From: Shewanella polaris
GTDB lineage: Bacteria; Pseudomonadota; Gammaproteobacteria; Enterobacterales; Shewanellaceae
DNA length: 64,000 nucleotides
Assembly (NCBI RefSeq): GCF_006385555.1
Contig: NZ_CP041036.1
Location: 1,922,001 to 1,986,000 of the forward strand
Direction: 5' to 3'
This document shows, piece after piece, positions 17,894 through 27,700 of this stretch; positions within the stretch are counted from its first letter, which is position 1, and the number at the start of each line of letters is the position of its first letter. A model generated the notes under the pieces. That model ran no database searches. It had not been told where the DNA came from and was given only the letters and a program-made list of their open reading frames with translations. A program made the translations under genes and the position numbers.

Positions 17894-19819
17894 TTGAGCT
17901 CGACACTTACCCAATCCGTTATCCATGAATTTAGCGAACGCGGTGCGTTAGCAAAACATGTTCATCATTATCACCACCGACAAAGTCAAACCGATATGGC
18001 TGTTGCGGTGAGTGATGCTATTGCTAAAAAACATAATCTGATTTTAGAAGCCGGTACGGGTGTAGGCAAAACCTTTGCATATTTACTGCCTGCATTGCTT
18101 AGCGGCAAGCAAGTGGTGGTGAGCACCGGTAGTAAAAATTTACAAGAGCAACTGTTTTTAAAAGACTTACCAGCATTGTTAACCATGTTAGATGTACACG
18201 TGCCTATAGCGTTATTAAAAGGGCGTAACAACTATTTATGCCAATTACGCCTAGAAAAACAAATGCAAAATGCCAGTCAGTTTAGCGAATATTACATTGA
18301 TGACTTGCTAAAAATTAACCAATGGGCACATTTAAGCAAAGACGGCGATATAGGTAATTTAACCTCGGTGGCAGAACATTCTGAGGTTATCCCTACTGTG
18401 GTGAGCACTAAAGAGAGTTGTACGGGTAAAAAATGCGACCATTACGATGATTGCTTTACTCGTAAAGCGCGTATTCGGGCAATGGATGCCAAAGTGGTGG
18501 TGGTTAATCATCATTTATTTTTTGCCGATCGATTACTAAAAGACACTGGATTTGCGGAGTTACTGCCAAATCCTGATGTGGTGATATTTGACGAGGCACA
18601 TTTAGTGCCCGATATTTGTATTAGTTATTTTGGCAGTCATATTTCCAGCCGCGAAATAGATAAATCACTCAACGCGATAATTAAACTGCATAAAGAGGTG
18701 ATCCGCGACAGTATTCAGCTTGAACAATTGGCTCAACGTGGCTTAATTGCACTCAGTGAATGGCACAATATGATGTTTGAACATCAAGTGTCTGATTGGC
18801 GCAAAGTACTGACAATAAAAATACTTGCAAGCACCTCATGGACCTTGCATCAATCATTAGTCGATTTAGCTAATAATATGCAACATCATCTTGGTCGTGA
18901 TGATCAGCTCGATAATGCCTTTGAGCAATTACTCACGTTGGCTGATACATTACGCAATTATTTTGAGTGCCAAGACCCCCAGGCGGCTTACAGCGTTGAG
19001 CTTGGTCCCCGGTTTATTATGCTGCGCATGAGCCCCATTAATGTCGCCAAACAATGTCAGCAATTATTTGATCACAACACCCGTTGGATTTTTACCTCGG
19101 CAACATTGCAAGTTAATCGTAGCCTAGCGCTTTTTGCCAAAGAGATGGGTTTGGGTGATGCTAAACAACTTATTTTAGACAGCCCATTTGATTACCCCAA
19201 CCAAGCAGTATTTTGTGTACCACGTCATTTAGGTAAAGTAGGGCAGTCGAAACATTCAGCAAAACAACTGGTTGATATCAGTGTTCAAGCCATTAATGCC
19301 GCACAAGGGCGTACGTTTATTCTATTTACCAGCCATCAGATGTTGCAACAGGTGGCTATGATGTTACAAGGCAAGGTGAAATATCCGCTTTTAGTGCAAG
19401 GCCAAGCCAGTAAGCAAAGTTTATTAAATAAGTTTAGGCAGCTAGGTAATGCCGTGCTGTTAGGTACCAGCAGTTTCTGGGAAGGTGTAGATGTACGCGG
19501 TAAATTACTCAGTTGTGTGATTATAGATAAATTACCGTTTGTGTCCCCTGATGATGCATTATATAAAGCTCGTGCGGCCAATGCTGAGCGTCAAGGACTT
19601 GATCCTTTTGCTTCTATTTCATTGCCGCAAGCGGTTATTAGTTTAAAGCAAGGCGTTGGACGATTAATTCGTGATGAAAAAGATCGTGGAGTACTTATTT
19701 TGTGCGATAACCGCATTGTGAATCGTGCTTACGGACAAGAATTTATTAATTCATTGCCCCCCATGCAGCGTACTCGTGATTTAGACCGAGCGCTGCAATT
19801 TTTAAAACACATCCCTTAA
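17894..19819 (+). CDS. yoaA: DinG-family ATP-dependent DNA helicase YoaA
   Basis: YoaA is an XPD/DinG-like superfamily 2 helicase; in E. coli it is linked to repair of stalled replication. Walker A is EAGTGVGKT (52-60) and the DEAH box is at 233-236. The four iron-sulfur cysteines are Cys116, Cys176, Cys181 and Cys187. The C-terminal helicase motif is QGVGRLIRDEKDRGV. The start is TTG with GAGGA only 4 bases upstream. The 641-aa length is normal. yoaA lies next to tsaB, as in E. coli. Confidence 0.95.
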   Translation: MSSTLTQSVIHEFSERGALAKHVHHYHHRQSQTDMAVAVSDAIAKKHNLILEAGTGVGKTFAYLLPALLSGKQVVVSTGSKNLQEQLFLKDLPALLTMLDVHVPIALLKGRNNYLCQLRLEKQMQNASQFSEYYIDDLLKINQWAHLSKDGDIGNLTSVAEHSEVIPTVVSTKESCTGKKCDHYDDCFTRKARIRAMDAKVVVVNHHLFFADRLLKDTGFAELLPNPDVVIFDEAHLVPDICISYFGSHISSREIDKSLNAIIKLHKEVIRDSIQLEQLAQRGLIALSEWHNMMFEHQVSDWRKVLTIKILASTSWTLHQSLVDLANNMQHHLGRDDQLDNAFEQLLTLADTLRNYFECQDPQAAYSVELGPRFIMLRMSPINVAKQCQQLFDHNTRWIFTSATLQVNRSLALFAKEMGLGDAKQLILDSPFDYPNQAVFCVPRHLGKVGQSKHSAKQLVDISVQAINAAQGRTFILFTSHQMLQQVAMMLQGKVKYPLLVQGQASKQSLLNKFRQLGNAVLLGTSSFWEGVDVRGKLLSCVIIDKLPFVSPDDALYKARAANAERQGLDPFASISLPQAVISLKQGVGRLIRDEKDRGVLILCDNRIVNRAYGQEFINSLPPMQRTRDLDRALQFLKHIP

Positions 19820-19890
19820 GCTTTTTAAAACACGGCTCATCAGTTATCATTACAAAATTATCTGTCGTTTTTATTGAGTAACCCAACACA

Positions 19891-20592
19891 ATGCCAAAGC
19901 CGTTAACCATTCTTGCTCTTGATACCTGTACCGAAACTTGCTCTGTTGCATTAACCATTAATGGTGATGTTTATGCTCGTATTGAAGATGCGCCGCGTGA
20001 ACACAGCCAACGTTTGCTGCCTATGGTTGATGATGTCTTAGCCGAGGCTAAAGTGACTCTCGTCGATATCGATATGATTGCTTATGGACGCGGCCCGGGC
20101 AGTTTTACGGGTATCCGTATTTGTACCAGTATGACCCAAGGGTTAGCATTGGGACTTGATTTACCCGTCATTGGTATTTCTACGTTAACAGCAATGGCTC
20201 AAATGGCCGTCAGTCAACATGGTGCTTCTCAGGTATTGTGTTGTATTGATGCTAGAATGAATGAAGTCTATTGGGCTCAGTACATTGCTAAAGACGGTAT
20301 TGCTATTTTGGTTGGGGAAGAACATGTTACAACGCCAGAAATGGTAACATTGGTTTTAGACTCACAACAAAACATAGCGGCTTGTGGAACTGGGTTTGAC
20401 GTTTATCCGCAGTTATTAACTCTGGCGCCAAGTATCAGTCGTTGCTTCGAAGCTACATATCCTGATGCTAAATCTATGCTGGTGTTAGCCCAACTTGGAT
20501 ATCAACAAGGTTTGCACACTACAGTTGATGAACTCGCCCCTGTTTACCTTCGTGACACAGTCACATGGAAAAAACTTCCGGGTCGAGAATAG
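19891..20592 (+). CDS. tsaB: tRNA threonylcarbamoyladenosine biosynthesis protein TsaB
   Basis: TsaB (YeaZ) forms a complex with TsaD and TsaE that makes the t6A37 modification of ANN-decoding tRNAs. The ASKHA-fold start ILALDTCTETCSVAL is present, along with GRGPGSFTGIRI. The 233-aa length is typical. TsaB lacks catalysis of its own and acts as the TsaD partner. It lies 71 bases after yoaA. The genes following it are not the usual yeaY but a separate group running up to fadD. Confidence 0.96.
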   Translation: MPKPLTILALDTCTETCSVALTINGDVYARIEDAPREHSQRLLPMVDDVLAEAKVTLVDIDMIAYGRGPGSFTGIRICTSMTQGLALGLDLPVIGISTLTAMAQMAVSQHGASQVLCCIDARMNEVYWAQYIAKDGIAILVGEEHVTTPEMVTLVLDSQQNIAACGTGFDVYPQLLTLAPSISRCFEATYPDAKSMLVLAQLGYQQGLHTTVDELAPVYLRDTVTWKKLPGRE

Positions 20593-20642
20593 CCATTCAG
20601 GTTAATTTGACATAAAGTGTATAATAGAATTATAGGTAAACG

Positions 20643-20981
20643 GTGTCGTTAATGACGATAAATGCAGCATTATCAATGGCAAATAATCAATCTGGCCCAG
20701 TCAGCTTGAGTCAAGCTGTTGCTGGAAATCGACCGATTACTCCAGCCCAAGACCCCATAGTTGTTAACACTTCAGCTGATGATATTGAGCTGCAAAGTAT
20801 TGAAAGCAATGATGTGGCCATTGTTGATGATGTAACCTTGTCAGCCAAACAACAAGCCCGCGTTGAATATGATCGTGATACCAATGGCCAACGTGGTGCA
20901 ATAGCGCAATATTTGTCTACTCAACATTCTGCTAAAAGAGACGAAATTCAACAAATGGTTGGTATTGATTTGTATGCCTAA
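20643..20981 (+). CDS. Hypothetical protein, 112 aa
   Basis: I do not recognise this gene. The start is GTG with AGGT five bases upstream; an ATG three codons later is also possible. The first half is polar and low in predicted structure (NNQSGPVSLSQAV...NTSADDIELQS). The second half has a likely helix with basic and acidic residues (LSAKQQARVEYDRDTNGQRGAIAQYL). No signal peptide or membrane segment is seen. Its last 8 bases overlap the start of the M50-like protease gene, which implies coupled translation. Confidence 0.65.
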   Translation: MSLMTINAALSMANNQSGPVSLSQAVAGNRPITPAQDPIVVNTSADDIELQSIESNDVAIVDDVTLSAKQQARVEYDRDTNGQRGAIAQYLSTQHSAKRDEIQQMVGIDLYA

Positions 20982-21651
20982 CCCGCCTTTGTCTGCAATC
21001 CCCAGTCGTAGCCGTTTTATGATCGAATTACTATTGGCCTTTTTACTGACTCGATTTCCTTATATCTCTATTCCTTTTAAATGGTTTGAAAGCTATTTTC
21101 ACGAATTATCTCATGGCATCGCGACGTTATTGACGGGTGGCACTGTGAGTCATATCCAGTTATTTCCAAACGGTGCAGGCCTTTGTTTTAGTCAAGGCGG
21201 TAATAGTATATTAATTGCTTATGCAGGCTATTTCGGCGCCGCGTTATGGGGTTATGCGATATTTCTACTGGCGACTCAAAAACACACTATCAGATTTACT
21301 TTGTCTCTGTTAGGCCTAACGGTGGCGGCTTCACTACTTTTCTGGGCTCGAGATGTGCTAACCATTATTATTCTTAGCGTCTTGATAATACTTTTTTTGT
21401 TACCACTTAAATTAAAAAACAGTGGTCTGCTCAATAGTTTATTGCGTATATTAGGCTTAATGATTATGTTAAACGCCATGGCCAGCCCTATGGTGTTATT
21501 AGGGTTAAGTGGCCAAGGCGATGCGGTGATGTTAGCGAAAATAACATGGTTGCCGGCATGGTTGTGGGTAATGACATGGCTCGCATTTAGTGGGTTTATG
21601 TTGTGGCTCTGTTGGCGTAAAGTTGATCGAAAAAAGGGAGTGTCAAAATGA
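20974..21651 (+). CDS. M50B-like integral membrane metalloprotease
   Basis: A 225-residue membrane protein with about six hydrophobic segments. The zinc motif HELSH (43-47) lies near the start, followed by GIATLLTGGTVSHIQLFPNGAG, the pattern seen in the M50B peptidase group. This suggests proteolysis within or near the membrane. The third zinc ligand of site-2 proteases (an LDG or NPDG aspartate) is not obvious, so activity is unproven. ATG at 20974 is preferred over TTG at 20959. The gene overlaps both neighbours, 8 bases upstream and 4 downstream (ATGA). Confidence 0.82.
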   Translation: MPNPPLSAIPSRSRFMIELLLAFLLTRFPYISIPFKWFESYFHELSHGIATLLTGGTVSHIQLFPNGAGLCFSQGGNSILIAYAGYFGAALWGYAIFLLATQKHTIRFTLSLLGLTVAASLLFWARDVLTIIILSVLIILFLLPLKLKNSGLLNSLLRILGLMIMLNAMASPMVLLGLSGQGDAVMLAKITWLPAWLWVMTWLAFSGFMLWLCWRKVDRKKGVSK

Positions 21652-22517
21652 AACGTAACATGATGTTAGGAGCCTTAATTGGCTTATCAAGTTTAGGTAT
21701 GTCAGCAGCTGCATTTGCTGCGAGCACAGATAACACGCAAAACCAATCAGTCGCAGTGCCGCAGGTTAATGCTGCGCTTGCACAAGCCGTCGCGAGTCAA
21801 TTTCGTTCAGAAGATAATAAGCTGCGTGATCAATATCGCCATCCTGCAGAAACGTTGGCTTTTTTTGATGTAAAGCCAGATCAAACTGTTATTGAATTAT
21901 GGCCAGGTGGTGGTTGGTATGCTGAAATTTTAGCGCCTTACTTAGCTGATAAGGGCCATTATGTGGCTGCTAATTTTGAAACTAAGCCTACAGTAGATAG
22001 CCCTAGAGCAGCTTATTACAAATCAGCAGGTTTAAAATTTGAAAAGTGGGTCAATGACAATAAAGCCAGCGTTGGTAATGTTCAGTTTGTTACCCTTGAT
22101 CCACCGGCTAAGCTTTCACTGGGTAAAGATAATTCTGCCGACCAGGTATTAACATTCCGTAATTTGCATAATTGGGCAATGAAAGGGGAGTTAGAAGGTG
22201 TGTTTAAAGCCGCTCATGATGTGTTAAAAGTCGGCGGTTCATTAGGCATTGTTGAACACCGTGCAAATATCGGTATGGCTGCAGAAAGTGGTTATATGGA
22301 TGAAAATCAAATGGTCGAACTGGCTAACAAATACGGTTTTGAACTGACCGCTAGCTCTGAAGTGAATGCCAATCCCAAAGACAGTAAAAATTATCCGAAA
22401 GGCGTGTGGACATTACCACCAAGTTTAGCCATGGGCGATCAAGATAAGCAGAAGTATCTTGATATAGGTGAAAGTGACCGCATGACACTTAAGTTTACTA
22501 AAACTGCTGCTAAATAA
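21648..22517 (+). CDS. Exported class I methyltransferase-like protein (COG4798 type)
   Basis: The Rossmann-type SAM motif I appears as VIELWPGGGWYAEIL (residues 81-95), followed by the acidic strand end VAANFE and a motif LRNLHNW-like region (TFRNLHNWAMKGEL). The first 25 residues form a clear signal peptide (LGALIGLSSLGMSAAAFAAS), so the protein is predicted periplasmic, where SAM is not normally supplied. The family is a predicted methyltransferase without known substrate. Its ATG overlaps the protease gene stop (ATGA), so the two are translationally coupled. Confidence 0.83.
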   Translation: MKRNMMLGALIGLSSLGMSAAAFAASTDNTQNQSVAVPQVNAALAQAVASQFRSEDNKLRDQYRHPAETLAFFDVKPDQTVIELWPGGGWYAEILAPYLADKGHYVAANFETKPTVDSPRAAYYKSAGLKFEKWVNDNKASVGNVQFVTLDPPAKLSLGKDNSADQVLTFRNLHNWAMKGELEGVFKAAHDVLKVGGSLGIVEHRANIGMAAESGYMDENQMVELANKYGFELTASSEVNANPKDSKNYPKGVWTLPPSLAMGDQDKQKYLDIGESDRMTLKFTKTAAK

Positions 22518-22537
22518 ATCTGTAAAGTGAGCCAACA

Positions 22538-23422
22538 ATGTTGAACGTTAACGTAGAACAAATTCAATTGCCGTTGGCTCATATTACGCTCGCAGCTAAA
22601 CGCTATGGTCAAGCAGATAAGCCAATCATACTGGCTTTGCATGGTTGGCTTGATAATGCCGACAGCTTCATCCCTTTAGCGGAGGCTTTTTCGCAACAAG
22701 GGTTGTTTGAACGGTATCAATTATTATGTATTGATTGGCCCGGACATGGATTGTCAGAACACCGTCCTGGACGTTATCCTTTGCATTGGGTTGATTACAT
22801 TTATGACTTACAAGCCGTCATTGAACTTGTTTCTGATAATCAACCTATTATTTTGATGGGACATTCTTTAGGGGGCATTATTGCTTCCGCTTATAACGCT
22901 TGTTTAGGTGAAAATATTGCTAAGTTAGTATTAATAGAAGCTTTAGCACCATTATCAGAATCTGCAGATAATGCTAAATCCCGTTTGCGTAAAGGTTTAC
23001 TGCAACAACAACGTTTTAATCGTCAATTAGCTCGGCCCATTCCCACTTATTCTTCTCTTGATGTTGCAATTCATGCGCGTCATCAACTAACCGGATTAGC
23101 CTTGCCTTGGTGTAAATTGATTACAGAGCGTAATATGCAATTAGTTGGTGATAAATATGCTTGGAGAAGTGACCCTAGGTTAAAACTTGATTCATTGAAT
23201 CGTTTCACATTTGAACAAGTTGATGCATTAATGACCACTAGCGATACCGATACTTTATTTATTGCAGCGCAAGATGGTTACAAGCAACTCACTTTGTCAG
23301 AACAACATGCAAATGCCTGGTTTACCAACATTAAAATGCTAACATTAATGGGGGATCACCATTTACATATGGGGAATGCCAATCAAGTCGCAGAAACGAT
23401 TGGAGCTTTTATTCTAAATTAG
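22538..23422 (+). CDS. Alpha/beta hydrolase
   Basis: A cytosolic alpha/beta-hydrolase of 294 residues. The oxyanion motif is LHGWLDN (about 34-40), the nucleophile elbow is GHSLGG with Ser110, and a C-terminal catalytic His fits MGDHHLHM. The IDWPGHGLSEHR segment is typical of esterases and epoxide hydrolases in this fold. The substrate is unknown. It follows the methyltransferase gene by 20 bases and is the last of the group inserted between tsaB and fadD. Confidence 0.88.
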   Translation: MLNVNVEQIQLPLAHITLAAKRYGQADKPIILALHGWLDNADSFIPLAEAFSQQGLFERYQLLCIDWPGHGLSEHRPGRYPLHWVDYIYDLQAVIELVSDNQPIILMGHSLGGIIASAYNACLGENIAKLVLIEALAPLSESADNAKSRLRKGLLQQQRFNRQLARPIPTYSSLDVAIHARHQLTGLALPWCKLITERNMQLVGDKYAWRSDPRLKLDSLNRFTFEQVDALMTTSDTDTLFIAAQDGYKQLTLSEQHANAWFTNIKMLTLMGDHHLHMGNANQVAETIGAFILN

Positions 23423-23626
23423 TCGGTCTGTTAACTGAAATCGCTGTTATTTTTAATTCATTTATGTGATTATGGTCAAAAATTAAAACGCTTGTATGAT
23501 TTTTATCACTACAAGAAACATAAAAAAGCCTGCGATAACAAAATTAATGATACGCAGTAGCTAAAAAATTTTACCACTGACGGGGAATGCACGTCTTAGC
23601 ACAGTGGTAATTATTAGGAGACACCT

Positions 23627-25300
23627 GTGGACCAGCCTTGGATTAATAACTTACCTGAAAATGTGCCGGCCGAAATCGACCCATCTCAATTCAGCTCTTT
23701 AGTACATATGTTTGAAAATGCAGTGGCAAAATATGCCGATCAACCTGCGTTTATAAATATGGGTGCAACGATAACGTACCGCAAACTTGAAGAGAGAAGT
23801 AGAGCATTTGCAGCTTATTTACAAAACGAACTGCATTTAAACAAAGGTGACCGTGTCGCCATTATGATGCCTAATTTATTGCAATATCCTATTGCACTAT
23901 TTGGTATTCTTCGCGCAGGTATGGTGGTAGTTAATGTTAACCCGCTGTATACACCAAGAGAATTAAAGCATCAATTAGTCGACTCTGGCGCCAGAGCCAT
24001 CATTGTGGTGTCAAACTTTGCTAATACTTTGGAAGAAGTCGTTGATCAAACTCCGGTAGAGTCAGTGATTATTACTAGCTTGGGTGATCAACTTAGTGCA
24101 CCTAAACGCACCTTAGTTAACTTTGTCGTAAAGTACATCAAAAGACTGGTACCTAAATACCATTTACCACATGCATTATCATTTCGTGATGCCTTAACAA
24201 AAGGGCGACGTTTACAATATATCAAAGCTGAAATTACCGGCGATGATTTAGCCTTCTTACAATACACAGGCGGTACAACCGGTGTGTCTAAAGGTGCAAT
24301 GTTAACTCATGAAAATATCGTCAGTAATGTGTTACAAGCTAATGGCGCGTATTCACCAGCATTAAAAGACGGTGTCGAGTTTGTGGTAACTGCACTGCCG
24401 CTTTATCACATTTTTGCATTAACGGTTAATTGCTTACTGTTTTTACATAAAGGCAGTAAAAACTTACTGATCACAAATCCACGTGATATTCCTGCATTTG
24501 TGGCTGAACTTAAGAAATATCCATTTACCGCGTTAACGGGTGTTAATACGTTATTTAATGCCTTGGTTAATAATGATGGATTTGCTCAACTTGATTTCTC
24601 AGGTTTGAAATTTTCAATTGGTGGAGGCATGGCTGTTCAGCGTGCAGTTGCTGATAAATGGCAACAAATCACTAAAACACGTTTGCTAGAAGGTTATGGT
24701 TTAACGGAAGCATCACCTTTGGTGACTTGTTGTCCATACAACTTAGCCGGTTATAACGGTTCTATTGGTTTCCCTGCGCCTTCAACATTGATCCAAATTC
24801 GTGACGATGAATCTAATGTGTTACCTCAAGGTGAAACTGGCGAATTATTTGCTAAAGGCCCACAAGTGATGAAAGGGTATTGGCAGCGACCAGAAGAGAC
24901 GGCGACAGTTATTGATAAAGATGGCTGGTTAGCGACGGGTGATATTGGTTATATGGATGAAAAGGGCTTGTTTTACATTGTTGACCGTAAAAAGGACATG
25001 ATTTTAGTGTCTGGTTTTAACGTGTTTCCGAATGAAGTAGAAGAAGTCGTCGCCATGCACCCAAAAGTTATTGAAGTTGCCGCTGTAGGGGTTCCAAATG
25101 AGGCTAGTGGTGAATTAGTGAAGATTTTTGTGGTCGCAAAAGATAAATCTCTGACCGCTGAAGAGTTGATTAAGCATTGCCGACATCAATTAACGGGATA
25201 TAAAGTACCTAAGCTGGTAGAATTTAGGGACGAATTACCAAAATCCAATGTGGGTAAAATTTTACGCCGAGAGCTTCGAGACGAAGTTAAGCAAGCGTAA
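23627..25300 (+). CDS. fadD: Long-chain fatty acid-CoA ligase
   Basis: FadD activates imported long-chain fatty acids to acyl-CoA at the inner membrane, feeding beta-oxidation and producing the FadR ligand. The AMP-binding motif [11 protein letters not shown], the [12 protein letters not shown] motif and [15 protein letters not shown] are present, with the C-terminal catalytic lysine in [13 protein letters not shown]. The start is GTG with TAGGAG 7 bases upstream. The 557-aa length matches E. coli FadD. An intrinsic terminator follows immediately. The fadD-rnd order is conserved with E. coli. Confidence 0.97.
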   Translation: MDQPWINNLPENVPAEIDPSQFSSLVHMFENAVAKYADQPAFINMGATITYRKLEERSRAFAAYLQNELHLNKGDRVAIMMPNLLQYPIALFGILRAGMVVVNVNPLYTPRELKHQLVDSGARAIIVVSNFANTLEEVVDQTPVESVIITSLGDQLSAPKRTLVNFVVKYIKRLVPKYHLPHALSFRDALTKGRRLQYIKAEITGDDLAFLQYTGGTTGVSKGAMLTHENIVSNVLQANGAYSPALKDGVEFVVTALPLYHIFALTVNCLLFLHKGSKNLLITNPRDIPAFVAELKKYPFTALTGVNTLFNALVNNDGFAQLDFSGLKFSIGGGMAVQRAVADKWQQITKTRLLEGYGLTEASPLVTCCPYNLAGYNGSIGFPAPSTLIQIRDDESNVLPQGETGELFAKGPQVMKGYWQRPEETATVIDKDGWLATGDIGYMDEKGLFYIVDRKKDMILVSGFNVFPNEVEEVVAMHPKVIEVAAVGVPNEASGELVKIFVVAKDKSLTAEELIKHCRHQLTGYKVPKLVEFRDELPKSNVGKILRRELRDEVKQA

Positions 25301-25306
25301 AATGAT

Positions 25307-25331
25307 AGCCGGCACTTTAGCCGGCTTTTTA
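25307..25331 (+). terminator. Intrinsic terminator after fadD
   Basis: AGCCGGC and GCCGGCT pair as a 7-bp GC-rich stem with a short loop, followed by TTTTTA. It lies just after the fadD stop and ahead of rnd, so rnd probably has its own promoter. Confidence 0.88.
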
Positions 25332-25388
25332 TTGAGGTTAATCTGATAACCTGTCACCGCCCTCATTCATATTATAGCGGAGCCTATT

Positions 25389-26501
25389 TTGTTAACGTTT
25401 GAATATATCAGTGATAACGCCAGCTTATTATCATTAGTTGAACAATACCAACAAAGCACCTTATTGGTGCTCGATACTGAATTTGTCCGCACTCGTACTT
25501 ACTATGCAAAATTGGGGCTTATTCAAGCTTACGATGGGAAAACATTGGCTTTGATAGATCCTGTTGCCATTTCAGATCTTAGCCCATTTTGGAAGTTATT
25601 GACTGATCCTAAGATTGTTAAATTAGTACATTCTTGTAGTGAAGATCTTGAAGTGTTTGCTCATTATGGTGACTGTCAACCAAACCCACTTTTTGACAGT
25701 CAAATTGCTGCTAGTCTATCTGGGTTGGGGTATGGCTTAGGTTATGCCAAATTAGCTGAAACCTGTTTACAAGTTGAAATTGATAAAGGCGAATCGCGTA
25801 CCGACTGGATGAAACGCCCCTTGTCGGATGCACAATTACAGTATGCGGCTAATGATGTGTATTATTTGTACCAATTATACCCACAGTTACAAGAGAAGCT
25901 TGCTGCCAATAATCGCCTAGAATGGTTGTTTGAAGAAAGCCAACGTATGACAGAAGGGCGTTTGTCATTACCAGAAGGTGACAGTGTTTACCTTAAAGTA
26001 AAAAATGCTTTCCAGTTATCGAGCCCACAGTTAGCTTACTTAAAAGTATTGGCTAAATGGCGCTTAAACAAGGCGGTAAGTCGTAATCTCGCGCTTGGTT
26101 TTGTGGTAAAGGACCATGCATTAATTGCATTAGCCAAAAAACAACCGACCACATTAGCAGAATTAAGTAGTTTAAATGATTTAACTGAGCAAGAGAAACG
26201 CATTCATGGCAAAGAGTTATTAACGGTAATGGCAACAGCCGATTTAACTAATTTACCCGAAGAAGTCGATGTTGTTGCACTTAAATCTGGTTATAAATCG
26301 GCATTTAAAGAAATTAAAACAACATTAACTGAATTGTGTGAACGTGAAGATGTTGCATTAGAGTTTGTGGGATCTAAACGCCATATTCATGAATTTTTAC
26401 TCTGGTTGTATCACAATAAACAAACGCCGACGCCGCTATTGCTAACGGGGTGGCGAGGTCAACTTATTGGAGACTTACTTGCAGATGTGCGTTTTAGTTA
26501 A
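25389..26501 (+). CDS. rnd: Ribonuclease D
   Basis: RNase D trims the 3' ends of tRNA precursors and other small RNAs as a 3'-5' exonuclease. The DEDD motifs are seen: LVLDTEFVRTRTYY (Asp and Glu), the middle aspartate in HSCSEDLEVF and the C-terminal AANDVYYLYQLY. Two HRDC-like helical regions follow from about residue 205. The start is TTG, preceded by GCGGAG. The 370 aa is the usual length. Confidence 0.96.
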   Translation: MLTFEYISDNASLLSLVEQYQQSTLLVLDTEFVRTRTYYAKLGLIQAYDGKTLALIDPVAISDLSPFWKLLTDPKIVKLVHSCSEDLEVFAHYGDCQPNPLFDSQIAASLSGLGYGLGYAKLAETCLQVEIDKGESRTDWMKRPLSDAQLQYAANDVYYLYQLYPQLQEKLAANNRLEWLFEESQRMTEGRLSLPEGDSVYLKVKNAFQLSSPQLAYLKVLAKWRLNKAVSRNLALGFVVKDHALIALAKKQPTTLAELSSLNDLTEQEKRIHGKELLTVMATADLTNLPEEVDVVALKSGYKSAFKEIKTTLTELCEREDVALEFVGSKRHIHEFLLWLYHNKQTPTPLLLTGWRGQLIGDLLADVRFS

Positions 26502-26531
26502 CGATAATGATTTAATTAAATAACGCCCAAT

Positions 26532-26566
26532 AAAAAGGATACTCGCATAATGCCAGTATCCTTTTT
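26532..26566. terminator. Bidirectional terminator between rnd and minE
   Basis: AAAAAGGATACT and AGTATCCTTTTT form a perfect 12-bp stem around an 11-base loop, with A and T tracts serving both directions. It separates the convergent rnd and minCDE transcripts. Confidence 0.92.
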
Positions 26567-26600
26567 ATATTTAGCGGTGCTAACTCGCTAGCTTAGCTAA

Positions 26601-26861
26601 TTACTTTGAATCAGGTAAGGTGACGTTTAACTCGAGTACCGATAAATTGTCATCGTTTTGATCAAGTTGCACAGAAACTTGGTCATCTGAAATTTGTACA
26701 TATTTGCGGATCACTTCGATGATTTCTTGTTTCATCTTTGGGAAGTAATCAGGTGCACCGCGCTCTCCACGCTGATGGGCCACAATAATTTGTAATCGTT
26801 CTTTTGCCAATGATGCGGTATTGGGCTTTTTACTGCTTCTAAAATAATCAAGTATCGACAT
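26601..26861 (-). CDS. minE: Cell division topological specificity factor
   Basis: MinE stimulates the MinD ATPase and drives the pole-to-pole oscillation that keeps the MinC inhibitor away from midcell. The N-terminal amphipathic and contact region ([23 protein letters not shown]) and [17 protein letters not shown] are typical. The 86-aa length is normal. GGGAGC precedes the ATG. The gene follows minD by 2 bases. Confidence 0.97.
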   Translation of the reverse strand: MSILDYFRSSKKPNTASLAKERLQIIVAHQRGERGAPDYFPKMKQEIIEVIRKYVQISDDQVSVQLDQNDDNLSVLELNVTLPDSK

Positions 26862-26863
26862 AA

Positions 26864-27673
26864 TTAGCTCCCAAATATCCTTTTAAGGAATCCTTTCTTC
26901 TCTTCTGTAATAAATCGAACCGGCACATCGTCACCTAATAAGCGCGCAACCGTATCGCCATATGCTAAACCGGCATCACTTTCTTGATCAATAATGACAG
27001 GAATACCAGAGTTTGACGCTTTGAGTACTGATTGAGACTCGGGGATAACACCGAGTAATTCAATTGCCAGAATTTCCTTCACATCTTCAACACTGAGCAT
27101 TTCACCTGTTTTAACTCTTGCTGGTGAGTAGCGAGTTAACAATAAATATTCTTTGATCGGTTCAAGCGATAGCTCTGCTCTACGTGAACGGCTTTGTAAC
27201 ATTCCTAGAATACGGTCTGAATCGCGAACAGAGCTCACTTCTGGGTTTGTGGTTACAATCGCTATGTCGGCAAAGTAAAGTGCCATCATTGCACCTTGTT
27301 CAATCCCTGCTGGCGAATCACAAACAATGTAGTCGAAGTCTTTAGCTAAATTTTCAAGTACTTTGCCCACGCCTTCTTTTGTTAAAGCATCTTTATCGCG
27401 TGTTTGCGACGCAGGTAAAATAAACAGTTTGTCGCAGCGTTTATCTTTAATTAACGCTTGGTTCAAATTGGCTTCACCATTAATAACGTTAACAAAGTCA
27501 TATACGACTCTGCGTTCACAACCCATTATCAAATCGAGATTTCGCAAACCAATATCAAAATCGATAACGACAGTCTTCTTTCCTTTTAAGGCCAACCCGG
27601 TAGCAATTGCTGCACTGGATGTTGTTTTACCCACACCGCCTTTACCTGATGTGACAACAATAATTTGCGCCAT
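26864..27673 (-). CDS. minD: Septum site-determining ATPase
   Basis: MinD is a deviant-Walker ATPase that binds membrane when ATP-loaded and recruits MinC. The Walker A motif is GKGGVGKTT (10-18), with [14 protein letters not shown] and the CDSPAGIE Walker B region after it. The C-terminal amphipathic membrane-targeting helix is [12 protein letters not shown]. The 269 residues match the family. The gene lies in a minC-minD-minE operon. Confidence 0.98.
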   Translation of the reverse strand: MAQIIVVTSGKGGVGKTTSSAAIATGLALKGKKTVVIDFDIGLRNLDLIMGCERRVVYDFVNVINGEANLNQALIKDKRCDKLFILPASQTRDKDALTKEGVGKVLENLAKDFDYIVCDSPAGIEQGAMMALYFADIAIVTTNPEVSSVRDSDRILGMLQSRSRRAELSLEPIKEYLLLTRYSPARVKTGEMLSVEDVKEILAIELLGVIPESQSVLKASNSGIPVIIDQESDAGLAYGDTVARLLGDDVPVRFITEEKKGFLKRIFGS

Positions 27674-27700
27674 TTATTTTAATATCCTTGTATTTGCCGA

